A stretch of DNA of 64,000 nt, taken from positions 1,026,001 through 1,090,000 of the forward strand of contig NZ_ADVZ01000001.1 of the NCBI RefSeq assembly GCF_000178995.1, given 5' to 3'. Source of the DNA: Afipia sp. 1NLS2 (lineage in GTDB: Bacteria > Pseudomonadota > Alphaproteobacteria > Rhizobiales > Xanthobacteraceae). The position numbers were made by a program, and so were the translations under genes. Positions 58,078-64,000 of the stretch are shown piece after piece (position 1 is the stretch's first letter; each line of letters begins with the position of its first letter). Under the pieces are notes generated by a model. It was given only the letters and a program-made list of their open reading frames with translations. It was not told the DNA's origin and did not search any database.

Positions 58078-60466
58078 CGCTGCTGCTGAACCGGCACGCG
58101 TCCTTCTGCCGATCGAGGGGATGACCTGTGCTACCTGCGCTGGCCGGGTCGAGAAGGCGTTGCGTGCGCTTCCCGGCGTTGACGCCACGGTCAATCTCTC
58201 GAGCGAGCAGGCCGATGTCCAATTTGATTCAGCGCGTGTGGCCCCGGCGGCATTGGCCGAGGCGGTGACGCGCGCCGGCTACGACGTGCTCCACGAGACG
58301 CGCGAGCTCGCCATCGCCGGCATGACCTGCGCCACCTGCGCTGGCCGCGTTGAGAAGGCGCTCTCGTCCGTGAGGGGCGTCATACGTGCCGAGGTAAACC
58401 TTGCGAGTGAGAAGGCATCGGTTGAAGGTATCGCCGGAATTCTGAGGCCCGCCGACCTGATCGCGGCGGTGCAGCGCGCCGGTTATGGTGCCGAGTTGCT
58501 GACCGGCGATGCCGAGCGCGATCGGCAGATTGTCGCCGCCGATGAGCGCCGCTTGAAGCATGAGACCTGGCGCATCGTGGCCGCCATGGCGCTGAGTGCA
58601 CCGCTGCTCCTGCCGATGTTCGGGATCATGCTGCCGGCCTGGCTGCAGCTTGCTTTGGCGACGCCGGTGCAGTTCGTCGTCGGCGCGCGGTTCTATGTGG
58701 CCGCGTGGAAGGCGCTCCGCGCCTTCACCGGCAATATGGACCTGCTGGTCTCACTCGGTACCTCGGCCGCCTACTTCTACAGCCTGTATCTCATGTTCGC
58801 CGGGCCGCCCGGCACGCATCTGTATTTCGAGGCTGCGGCGGTCGTGATCGCGCTAATTTTGGTCGGCAAATGGCTCGAAACACGGGCCAAGCGCTCGACC
58901 ACCGCGGCGATTCAAGCGCTCATGTCGTTGCGGCCGGAGCGCGCCCGTGTCGAGCGCGACGGCAAAGAGGTCGAGGTGCCGGTCGCTGCGGTTGCTATCG
59001 GCGATCTAGTCGTGGTCCGCCCCGGCGAGCGGTTGCCAGTCGACGGCCTCGTAACCAGCGGGCACAGTGAGGTCGATGAGAGCCTGCTAACCGGCGAGAG
59101 TCTGCCGGTCGCAAAAGATTCGGGTGACAAAGTCACCGGCGGATCGATCAACGGCAGCGGCTTGCTGCGGATCGAGACGACGGCGGTGGGCGCGCAATCG
59201 ACCTTGTCGCGCATCATCGCGCTCGTCGAGAGTGCCCAGGCGAAGAAGCCGCCGGTGCAGCGCCTCGTTGACCGTGTGGCCGCGATCTTCGTGCCTGTCG
59301 TGGTAGCGGTCGCGCTGGTAGCCTTCTTCGGCTGGTGGCTAATCGGCGGCAACTTTCCCGCCGGCGTCATTGCCGCCGTTTCGGTGATGGTCATCGCTTG
59401 CCCCTGTTCGCTCGGGCTCGCCACGCCGACTGCGCTGATGGTCGGCACCGGCGCCGCCGCGAAGGCCGGCATCTTGATCCGCGATGCCGAGGCGCTGGAG
59501 CGCGCGCATCGCCTCGATACGGTGATCCTCGATAAGACTGGCACTGTGACGGAAGGAAAGCCCGCGGTCACCGAGATCATGCCGGACGGCATCCCTGAAG
59601 CGGAACTGCTGTCACTCGCCGCCGCGGCGCAGAAAGGCAGCGAGCACCCGCTGGCACGTGCCGTCTTGGCAAAGGCCGAAGGCCTCGCTCTGCCGGTGCT
59701 CGATGATTTTCAGAGCTATCCCGGCATGGGATTGACGGCACGCGTAGCCGGCCACCGCATCGCGATCGGCAACCGTCGTCTCATGCGCGAGAACGGCGTG
59801 CCGACCGATGCGATGGAAACTCAGGCCGCAGCGCTTGAAGAGCGGGGACGCACGGTGATGTGGGTTGCAGTGCTCGAGGCGCCCTCACGCTTGCTCGGAC
59901 TGATCGCCGTCGCCGATCCGCTCAAGCCGACCGCTGCGGCAGCGGTGCGGCACCTGCACGAGATCGGCATCGATACTGTGCTGCTGACCGGCGACAACGA
60001 ACGCACAGCGGCTGCGGTCGCGGTTCAGCTTGGCATCAAGCGGGTGCTGGCCGGCGTATTGCCGGGCGAGAAGGCCGCCGAGGTGCAGCGACTTCAATCC
60101 GAAGGCCGCCATGTCGGCATGGTCGGCGATGGCGTCAATGACGCCCCGGCCCTGGCTGCGGCCGATATCGGCATTGCCATGGGCACCGGTGCCGATGTCG
60201 CGATGCAGACCGCCGGCATCACGCTGATGCGTGGCGATCCACTCCTGATCGGTGATGCCATCGCTATCAGCCGCGCGACCTACACCAAGATCCGCCAAGG
60301 GCTGTTCTGGGCGTTTATCTACAACGTGCTCGGCATGCCGGCGGCGGCGTTGGGCCTCCTGAGCCCGGTGGTCGCCGGCGCCGCCATGGCGTTGTCGTCG
60401 GTGAGCGTCGTCTCGAACGCATTGCTGCTGCGCCGCTGGCGGCCCACAACCAAGGGAAGGGCCTGA
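58064..60466 (+). CDS. copA: Cu(I)-exporting P1B ATPase CopA
   Basis: This 800-residue protein has two N-terminal HMA domains ([15 protein letters not shown] twice, C22/C25 and C89/C92), eight membrane helices, TGES in the actuator, the copper motif IACPCSLGL (CPC 446-448), DKTGT (D490), SEHPLA and [10 protein letters not shown]. It exports Cu(I) from the cytosol. It shares a CueR-type promoter with the CopZ-like gene, and the CueR gene follows 4 bp later. Confidence 0.96.
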   Translation: MSAVDAAAEPARVLLPIEGMTCATCAGRVEKALRALPGVDATVNLSSEQADVQFDSARVAPAALAEAVTRAGYDVLHETRELAIAGMTCATCAGRVEKALSSVRGVIRAEVNLASEKASVEGIAGILRPADLIAAVQRAGYGAELLTGDAERDRQIVAADERRLKHETWRIVAAMALSAPLLLPMFGIMLPAWLQLALATPVQFVVGARFYVAAWKALRAFTGNMDLLVSLGTSAAYFYSLYLMFAGPPGTHLYFEAAAVVIALILVGKWLETRAKRSTTAAIQALMSLRPERARVERDGKEVEVPVAAVAIGDLVVVRPGERLPVDGLVTSGHSEVDESLLTGESLPVAKDSGDKVTGGSINGSGLLRIETTAVGAQSTLSRIIALVESAQAKKPPVQRLVDRVAAIFVPVVVAVALVAFFGWWLIGGNFPAGVIAAVSVMVIACPCSLGLATPTALMVGTGAAAKAGILIRDAEALERAHRLDTVILDKTGTVTEGKPAVTEIMPDGIPEAELLSLAAAAQKGSEHPLARAVLAKAEGLALPVLDDFQSYPGMGLTARVAGHRIAIGNRRLMRENGVPTDAMETQAAALEERGRTVMWVAVLEAPSRLLGLIAVADPLKPTAAAAVRHLHEIGIDTVLLTGDNERTAAAVAVQLGIKRVLAGVLPGEKAAEVQRLQSEGRHVGMVGDGVNDAPALAAADIGIAMGTGADVAMQTAGITLMRGDPLLIGDAIAISRATYTKIRQGLFWAFIYNVLGMPAAALGLLSPVVAGAAMALSSVSVVSNALLLRRWRPTTKGRA

Positions 60467-60470
60467 ACCG

Positions 60471-60881
60471 ATGAGCAACGGTGTCATGTCAATCGGCGAT
60501 GTGGCATCCCGTTCGGGCGTGCCCCCGAAGACGATCCGCTACTACGAGGAGATCGGTCTCATCGCGCCAGCGGAGCGGATGGAGAACCGATATCGCGCGT
60601 ACAGCGAAACCGATGTCCAGACGCTCCGTTTCATACAAAGGTCGCGCAGCCTAGGCTTCCCGCTCAAGGAAGTCGGCGAGTTGCTGGCGCTTTACCGCGA
60701 CCGCCGTCGTCATGCCAAGGACGTGAAACGGCTCGCGCTCGCACACATCGCCGAGCTCGACCGCAAGATCGCCGAGCTCACTGCGATCCGCAGGACGATC
60801 GCCGATCTCGCGGAGCGGTGCCATGGCGGTCAGCGTCCCGAATGTCCGATTCTCGAGGAACTCGAAGCCTCGCCGCATTGA
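60471..60881 (+). CDS. cueR: CueR-type MerR regulator
   Basis: This 136-residue protein has a MerR HTH (IGDVASRSGVPPKTIRYYEEIGLI), a dimerisation helix and the CueR metal loop CHGGQRPECPIL near the C-terminus, two cysteines seven residues apart, as for Cu(I)-selective CueR. It should activate the promoter at 57752. It lies 4 bp after copA, so it is part of the operon it controls. Confidence 0.92.
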   Translation: MSNGVMSIGDVASRSGVPPKTIRYYEEIGLIAPAERMENRYRAYSETDVQTLRFIQRSRSLGFPLKEVGELLALYRDRRRHAKDVKRLALAHIAELDRKIAELTAIRRTIADLAERCHGGQRPECPILEELEASPH

Positions 60882-60891
60882 CGGAGGAAAC

Positions 60892-61242
60892 ATGACTGCA
60901 CGGCTCGCTGAGAAAACCTGCACGCCCTGCCGCGGCGGCATCCCGCCCCTCACGCGGGAAGAAGCCGAAGCTCTCCTCGCCCAAGCCCCCGAATGGGGAC
61001 TGATGGACGACGCGCACCGGATCGAACGGACCTTCCGCTTTAGGAACTTCGTGGAATCGCTCGCATTCGTGCAGAAGGTTGGCGAACTCGCGGAGAGCGA
61101 GGGCCATCACCCCGACATCAGCTTCGGCTGGGGCTATGCGACCGTGTCGCTGCGCACCAAGAAGATCAAGGGCCTCCACGAGAACGATTTCATCATGGCG
61201 GCAAAGATCGACCCGCTCGCTCCTGCTCGTACAGGTAGTTGA
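60892..61242 (+). CDS. phhB: Pterin-4a-carbinolamine dehydratase
   Basis: This 116-residue protein has ERTFRFRNFVESLAFVQKVGELAESEGHHPDISFGWGYATVSLRTKKIKGLHENDF, the PCD/DCoH signature with the active-site histidines GHHPDI. It recycles pterin cofactors. It carries an N-terminal CTPC not usual for the family. GGAGG precedes ATG 60892, 10 bp after cueR; why it belongs to a copper operon is unclear. Confidence 0.9.
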   Translation: MTARLAEKTCTPCRGGIPPLTREEAEALLAQAPEWGLMDDAHRIERTFRFRNFVESLAFVQKVGELAESEGHHPDISFGWGYATVSLRTKKIKGLHENDFIMAAKIDPLAPARTGS

Positions 61243-61263
61243 ATTAGGCGCCGGGAGGCAATC

Positions 61264-61932
61264 ATGCCGCAGTGGCTCGTGCTCTTGTCATGGATCTCAA
61301 TCACTCTTGGCCTTGTCACCGCCGGTACGATCGCGGTCGATGTCATGCGCCATCCCCAGCACATGAAGATCATGAACATCGTCTGGCCCGTGACCGGGCT
61401 TTATTTTCCTCTCATCGGTTGGTGGCTCTACTCCGCGATGGGCCGCCCAATGGCAGTCGGCGCACCGAAGATGGCCGAGCGGCAACCCTATTGGAAGAGC
61501 ATTTTCCTCTCTGCCACGCATTGCGGCAGCGGTTGCGTCCTCGGCGATATCATCGGCGCCCCAATCGTGCTCGTCACCGGTTGGATGCTGTTCGGCGAAC
61601 GGCTCTATGCGGAATATGTCGTGGAGTTCGGCCTCGCCTACCTCTTCGGCATCGCCTTTCAATATTTCCCGATCCGCGCGATGCGCCACGTGCCGCCCCA
61701 TGAGGCGATCATCGACGCTGTGAAGGCAGACACGCTCTCGCTGACCGCCTTCGAGATTGGCATGTTCGCATGGATGGCCGTTATCTGGTTCGTGCTGATG
61801 CCGACGCAGCGCCCCGACTCCTCATCCGTCGTGTTCTGGTTCATGATGCAGATCGGCATGGTGCTCGGATTCGCGACCACCTATCCAGCGAACTGGTTAC
61901 TGGTCAAATGGGGCGTGAAGAGCGGCATGTAG
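61264..61932 (+). CDS. DUF4396 membrane protein
   Basis: This 222-residue protein has six membrane helices and the DUF4396 hallmark SATHCGSGCVLGDIIGAP, a His-Cys-x3-Cys motif inside a helix, which may bind copper or another metal. Family members often lie in copper or cytochrome-oxidase regions. It follows the pterin dehydratase by 21 bp. Confidence 0.88.
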   Translation: MPQWLVLLSWISITLGLVTAGTIAVDVMRHPQHMKIMNIVWPVTGLYFPLIGWWLYSAMGRPMAVGAPKMAERQPYWKSIFLSATHCGSGCVLGDIIGAPIVLVTGWMLFGERLYAEYVVEFGLAYLFGIAFQYFPIRAMRHVPPHEAIIDAVKADTLSLTAFEIGMFAWMAVIWFVLMPTQRPDSSSVVFWFMMQIGMVLGFATTYPANWLLVKWGVKSGM

Positions 61933-61985
61933 AACATGACCGACAAGCGATCACGATTCCTCGGAATTGCGCCCACGATCGGCTA

Positions 61986-62618
61986 ATGGCGATGACCGAA
62001 GACACTCACAACCTGCGTCGCCGATATGAGCGGATCGCGCCTCTTTACGATCTGCTCGACCTCCCTTTTGAATACGCACGCTATCGCTGGATTAGACCGC
62101 TCCTCTTTCGGGGACTCTCCGGCAGGATTCTGGACGCCGGCGTCGGCACTGGTCGGAATATGCCTTCTTATCCACCGGGCTCAGAGGTTGTGGGTGTAGA
62201 CCTCAGCTCAGCAATGCTGAAGCGAGCCGAGCGCCGGCGGCCCCTTTCCCCTGCGTCGGTCCAACTCATGGAAATGGACGTCACGCATCTGAATTTTCCT
62301 GACGCTTCATTCGACGCGGCAGTCGCGACCTTTCTGTTTTGCACTCTCCCCGAGGAGCTTCAGGTGCCAGCGCTTCGCGAGATCGGTCGCGTTGTAAAAC
62401 CCAATGGCACGATCAGACTGTTAGAATATACGCGTCCCCATGGACGCATTCGGGAATTTATCACCGAGCTCTGGAAGCCCTGGATAAGTTGGGCCTACGG
62501 TGCGAGCTTCGACCGTCGGACGGAGCAGCACATCCCCGAGTCGGGGCTAGTACTCACGGCGGCCCGCTTCGTAGTCGACGACCTCATACGGATGATCGAG
62601 GCCAAACCGGGAGTCTAA
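61986..62618 (+). CDS. Class I SAM-dependent methyltransferase
   Basis: This 210-residue protein has GRILDAGVGTGRNMPSYPPGSEVVGVDLSSAMLKRAE (SAM motif I), ASFDAAVATFLFCTLPEELQVPAL and IGRVVKPNGTIRLLEY, a UbiE/phospholipid-methyltransferase-like pattern. The substrate is unknown. A second, related enzyme is encoded at 63616-64000, and the two may be paralogues. Confidence 0.85.
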   Translation: MAMTEDTHNLRRRYERIAPLYDLLDLPFEYARYRWIRPLLFRGLSGRILDAGVGTGRNMPSYPPGSEVVGVDLSSAMLKRAERRRPLSPASVQLMEMDVTHLNFPDASFDAAVATFLFCTLPEELQVPALREIGRVVKPNGTIRLLEYTRPHGRIREFITELWKPWISWAYGASFDRRTEQHIPESGLVLTAARFVVDDLIRMIEAKPGV

Positions 62619-62644
62619 CCCCAGGTGGAGGACACAACGTTCAG

Positions 62645-62672
62645 TGGTGTCGGCGGTCGGAATCGAGCCGAC
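62645..62672 (-). other. tRNA 3'-end-like fragment (candidate attachment site)
   Basis: Read on the minus strand, 62672-62645 gives a T-arm (5-bp stem GTCGG/CCGAC, 7-nt loop CTCGATT), then CGCCGAC, a discriminator A and CCA, exactly the geometry of a tRNA 3' end. No matching D-arm, anticodon arm or 5' acceptor strand follows, so it is a fragment. Such fragments are left at the ends of elements that integrate into tRNA genes. Confidence 0.5.
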
Positions 62673-62808
62673 GCTCTGTCACCAAAACTGGATTTAGAAA
62701 ATGTACCTTGTGAGGCACAAAGGAGCGGCTATATCGGCAGGACGTCTTGAGTGGAATGTAGCTTAGAGATGTCACCGTCAATCTCTTGCTCGTGCCAGCA
62801 CATGGGCT

Positions 62809-62922
62809 TCACCTGAAGAACAGGTACTTCACGAGCGCTGCGGCCGCCAGCACAAGCACGACGATGACGATCAGCCAAAACAGGCCCATGCCCCACATCA
62901 TCGTGCCCATGTCGCCCATCAT
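62809..62922 (-). CDS. Small 37-residue membrane protein
   Basis: An ORF too short for usual thresholds starts ATGATG at 62922 and encodes a Met/Gly-rich N-terminus (MMGDMGTMMWGMGL) followed by one hydrophobic helix of about 20 residues and a basic end. Similar Met-rich one-helix proteins are common beside copper genes. It lies 19 bp upstream of nothing on its own strand but immediately downstream of the SCO1 gene, so it may be its last cistron. Confidence 0.55.
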   Translation of the reverse strand: MMGDMGTMMWGMGLFWLIVIVVLVLAAAALVKYLFFR

Positions 62923-62941
62923 TGTTTGTGCTCTCAGTTTT

Positions 62942-63619
62942 CTAGTTTGACGCGGAGTGCTCAGCCGCAAGACGGGATCGCAAAGCCTTCGCCAGTTTGT
63001 CCGCGGTCACGTCCTGGGAGAAGAGGGCGTTCAACTTGCCACCGGGATTCATCAGGTAGAGAAATGTCGAGTGACTGACGAGGTCGGTCCCGGATTGCTC
63101 GTTCTGGCCTGGCGCGTAATAGACGCGGTACGCCTTCGCGACCGCTGCGATCTGTTCATCGCTGCCCGTCAGTCCGACGATGCGGGTGTCAAAGTTCTCA
63201 AGGTAGCTGGCAAGCCTATCGGGCGTGTCGCGCGCTGGGTCCACCGTGATGAACAGGGGCGCTATGCGATCGGCGAGCGGCCCCACATCCTTCAGGGACG
63301 TCGCCATCTTCTGGAGCGTCAGCGGACATTCGTCGGGACAGTTGGTGTAGCCAAAGAAAACCAGCATCCACCGCCCGCGATAGTCGGCATCGGTGACGGT
63401 GACGTTCTTGTCACTCCTTAGTGTGAACGGACCACCGATCGGAACACCGGCCGGAACGGTCACAGCATCTCCGGACGCAGTGGACGCGGTTTTCTCAGAC
63501 GCGGGCTCATTGAAATGCCGAAGATTCGGTGCGAACTTCAAAACGGCAATTCCGAGCAGCAAGATAGCAATTCCCGCGATTGAGGCCCAGCGGATGAGCC
63601 GCAGCGTTCTGATCATCAT
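62942..63619 (-). CDS. SCO1/SenC-family copper-thiol protein
   Basis: This 225-residue protein has one N-terminal membrane anchor (about 10-30) and a thioredoxin fold with FFGYTNCPDECPLTLQKMA (CxxxC copper site), FITVDPARDTPDRLASYLENF and DLVSHSTFLYLMNP (conserved His). SCO proteins bring copper to cytochrome oxidase or act as periplasmic thiol-redox proteins. ATG 63619 overlaps the stop of the methyltransferase gene (ATGA). Confidence 0.92.
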   Translation of the reverse strand: MMIRTLRLIRWASIAGIAILLLGIAVLKFAPNLRHFNEPASEKTASTASGDAVTVPAGVPIGGPFTLRSDKNVTVTDADYRGRWMLVFFGYTNCPDECPLTLQKMATSLKDVGPLADRIAPLFITVDPARDTPDRLASYLENFDTRIVGLTGSDEQIAAVAKAYRVYYAPGQNEQSGTDLVSHSTFLYLMNPGGKLNALFSQDVTADKLAKALRSRLAAEHSASN

Positions 63620-64000
63620 GCCGGCCTCGCGCTGCCTTCGTAGAGGAATGTGTGGGTTCGCGGCCCCGGGATCCGGACATTTGTCAGGGTCGCCATTCGA
63701 AATCCATTTCCCGTGATCAGATCGTCCATCTTGCGATTGAGGTGACAACCGCCGGCGAGGCGCGACCACAGCGGGTCGAGCCGATCCTGCCAGCGCGCGA
63801 CGCCCGGCTCTGGCGCGCGCCCGTGCTCGACAAACAGCAGGGCACCGCCGGGCTTCAATACGCGGCGCATCTCGCCAAGCGCGAGAGGCGCGTTCGGAAT
63901 CGTGCACAGCGTCCAGGTCGTAACCACGGTATCGATGCTGGCGCTGTCGAGCGGAATTGCTTCGGCCGACGCATCGAGCAGCGTGATCGGGATCGCTGCG
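63616..64000 (-). CDS. SAM-dependent methyltransferase, cut by the window edge
   Basis: The visible 127 residues form the C-terminal part of a class I methyltransferase: LDASAEAIPLDSASIDTVVTTWTLCTIPN, EMRRVLKPGGALLFVEHGRAPEP and CHLNRKMDDLITGNGF. The 5' end lies beyond base 64000. It is co-translated with the SCO1-type gene. It resembles phosphatidylethanolamine N-methyltransferase-like enzymes; the true substrate is unknown. Confidence 0.85.
   Translation of the reverse strand, partial: AAIPITLLDASAEAIPLDSASIDTVVTTWTLCTIPNAPLALGEMRRVLKPGGALLFVEHGRAPEPGVARWQDRLDPLWSRLAGGCHLNRKMDDLITGNGFRMATLTNVRIPGPRTHTFLYEGSARPA

Noticed and set aside
1-64000. CRISPR arrays, rRNA genes, complete tRNA genes, insertion sequences
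   Set aside because: No regularly spaced repeats, no rRNA-like stretches, no transposase motifs and no complete tRNA were seen; only the tRNA 3'-end fragment at 62645 is kept.

Overview
The window is high-GC alphaproteobacterial DNA, most likely Hyphomicrobiales (the Bradyrhizobium/Rhodopseudomonas/Xanthobacter type). This is inferred from the conjugation gene set (DUF736, DUF2285, RepA, ParA, DUF2840, TraF, relaxase-DUF3363, TraG, trbBCDEJKLFGI, DUF2274), the luxR-luxI pair beside it, and promoters of the form GTAACC-N16-CGAA that match the Caulobacter SigF consensus. The left half (about 0.9-35.4 kb) reads as the backbone of an integrative conjugative element (ICE). No integrase is visible, so at least one end lies outside the window.

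Layout. 0-4.4 kb: a partial membrane protein, DUF736, then a leftward unit chrB-MFS-DUF2127-PAP2. 4.8-12.5 kb: element maintenance and DNA-processing genes (HTH regulators, AlpA, RepA with iteron-like repeats inside its own gene, ParA plus an RHH partner, TraF peptidase, transglycosylase, relaxase). Two of these genes carry single-base frameshifts at homopolymers. 12.6-20.5 kb: mercury cargo inserted between relaxase and traG, namely a merB-merA fusion with merF, merP, merT and merR, then a CcdA-like protein, a P-type ATPase and a MerR-HMA fusion regulator with two classical mer-type operators. 20.9-32.9 kb: TraG and the complete trb mating-pore operon. 32.9-35.4 kb: LysR, LuxI and LuxR with a near-perfect lux box.

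35.9-45.2 kb holds an arsenic biosynthesis-type cluster: radical SAM, ArsM-type methyltransferase, PiT transporter, TVP38 membrane protein, flavoprotein, two arsenosugar-type glycosyltransferases, an AhpD-like protein and, leftward, an MTA-phosphorylase-like enzyme. A second radical SAM, DUF547 and flavoprotein group at 53.2-56.9 kb may belong to the same pathway. 45.2-53.1 kb is a SigF/NrsF stress locus driving a bufferin (DUF2282 precursor, DUF692 MNIO enzyme, DUF2063, DoxX) metal-buffering RiPP operon, followed by thiol and peroxide-type genes. 57.4-61 kb is a copper export unit (CopZ-like, CopA, CueR) with a textbook CueR promoter. The right end carries a pterin dehydratase, DUF4396, methyltransferases, a tRNA-3'-end-like fragment, a 37-residue membrane protein and a SCO1-family protein.

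Taken together this is a conjugative metal and metalloid island: Hg (lyase, reductase, uptake, regulators), As (methylation and probable conversion to an organoarsenical), Cu (efflux and peptide buffering) and possibly chromate (chrB). Transfer is probably controlled by quorum sensing. All assignments come from reading the translated sequence; no database search was run.
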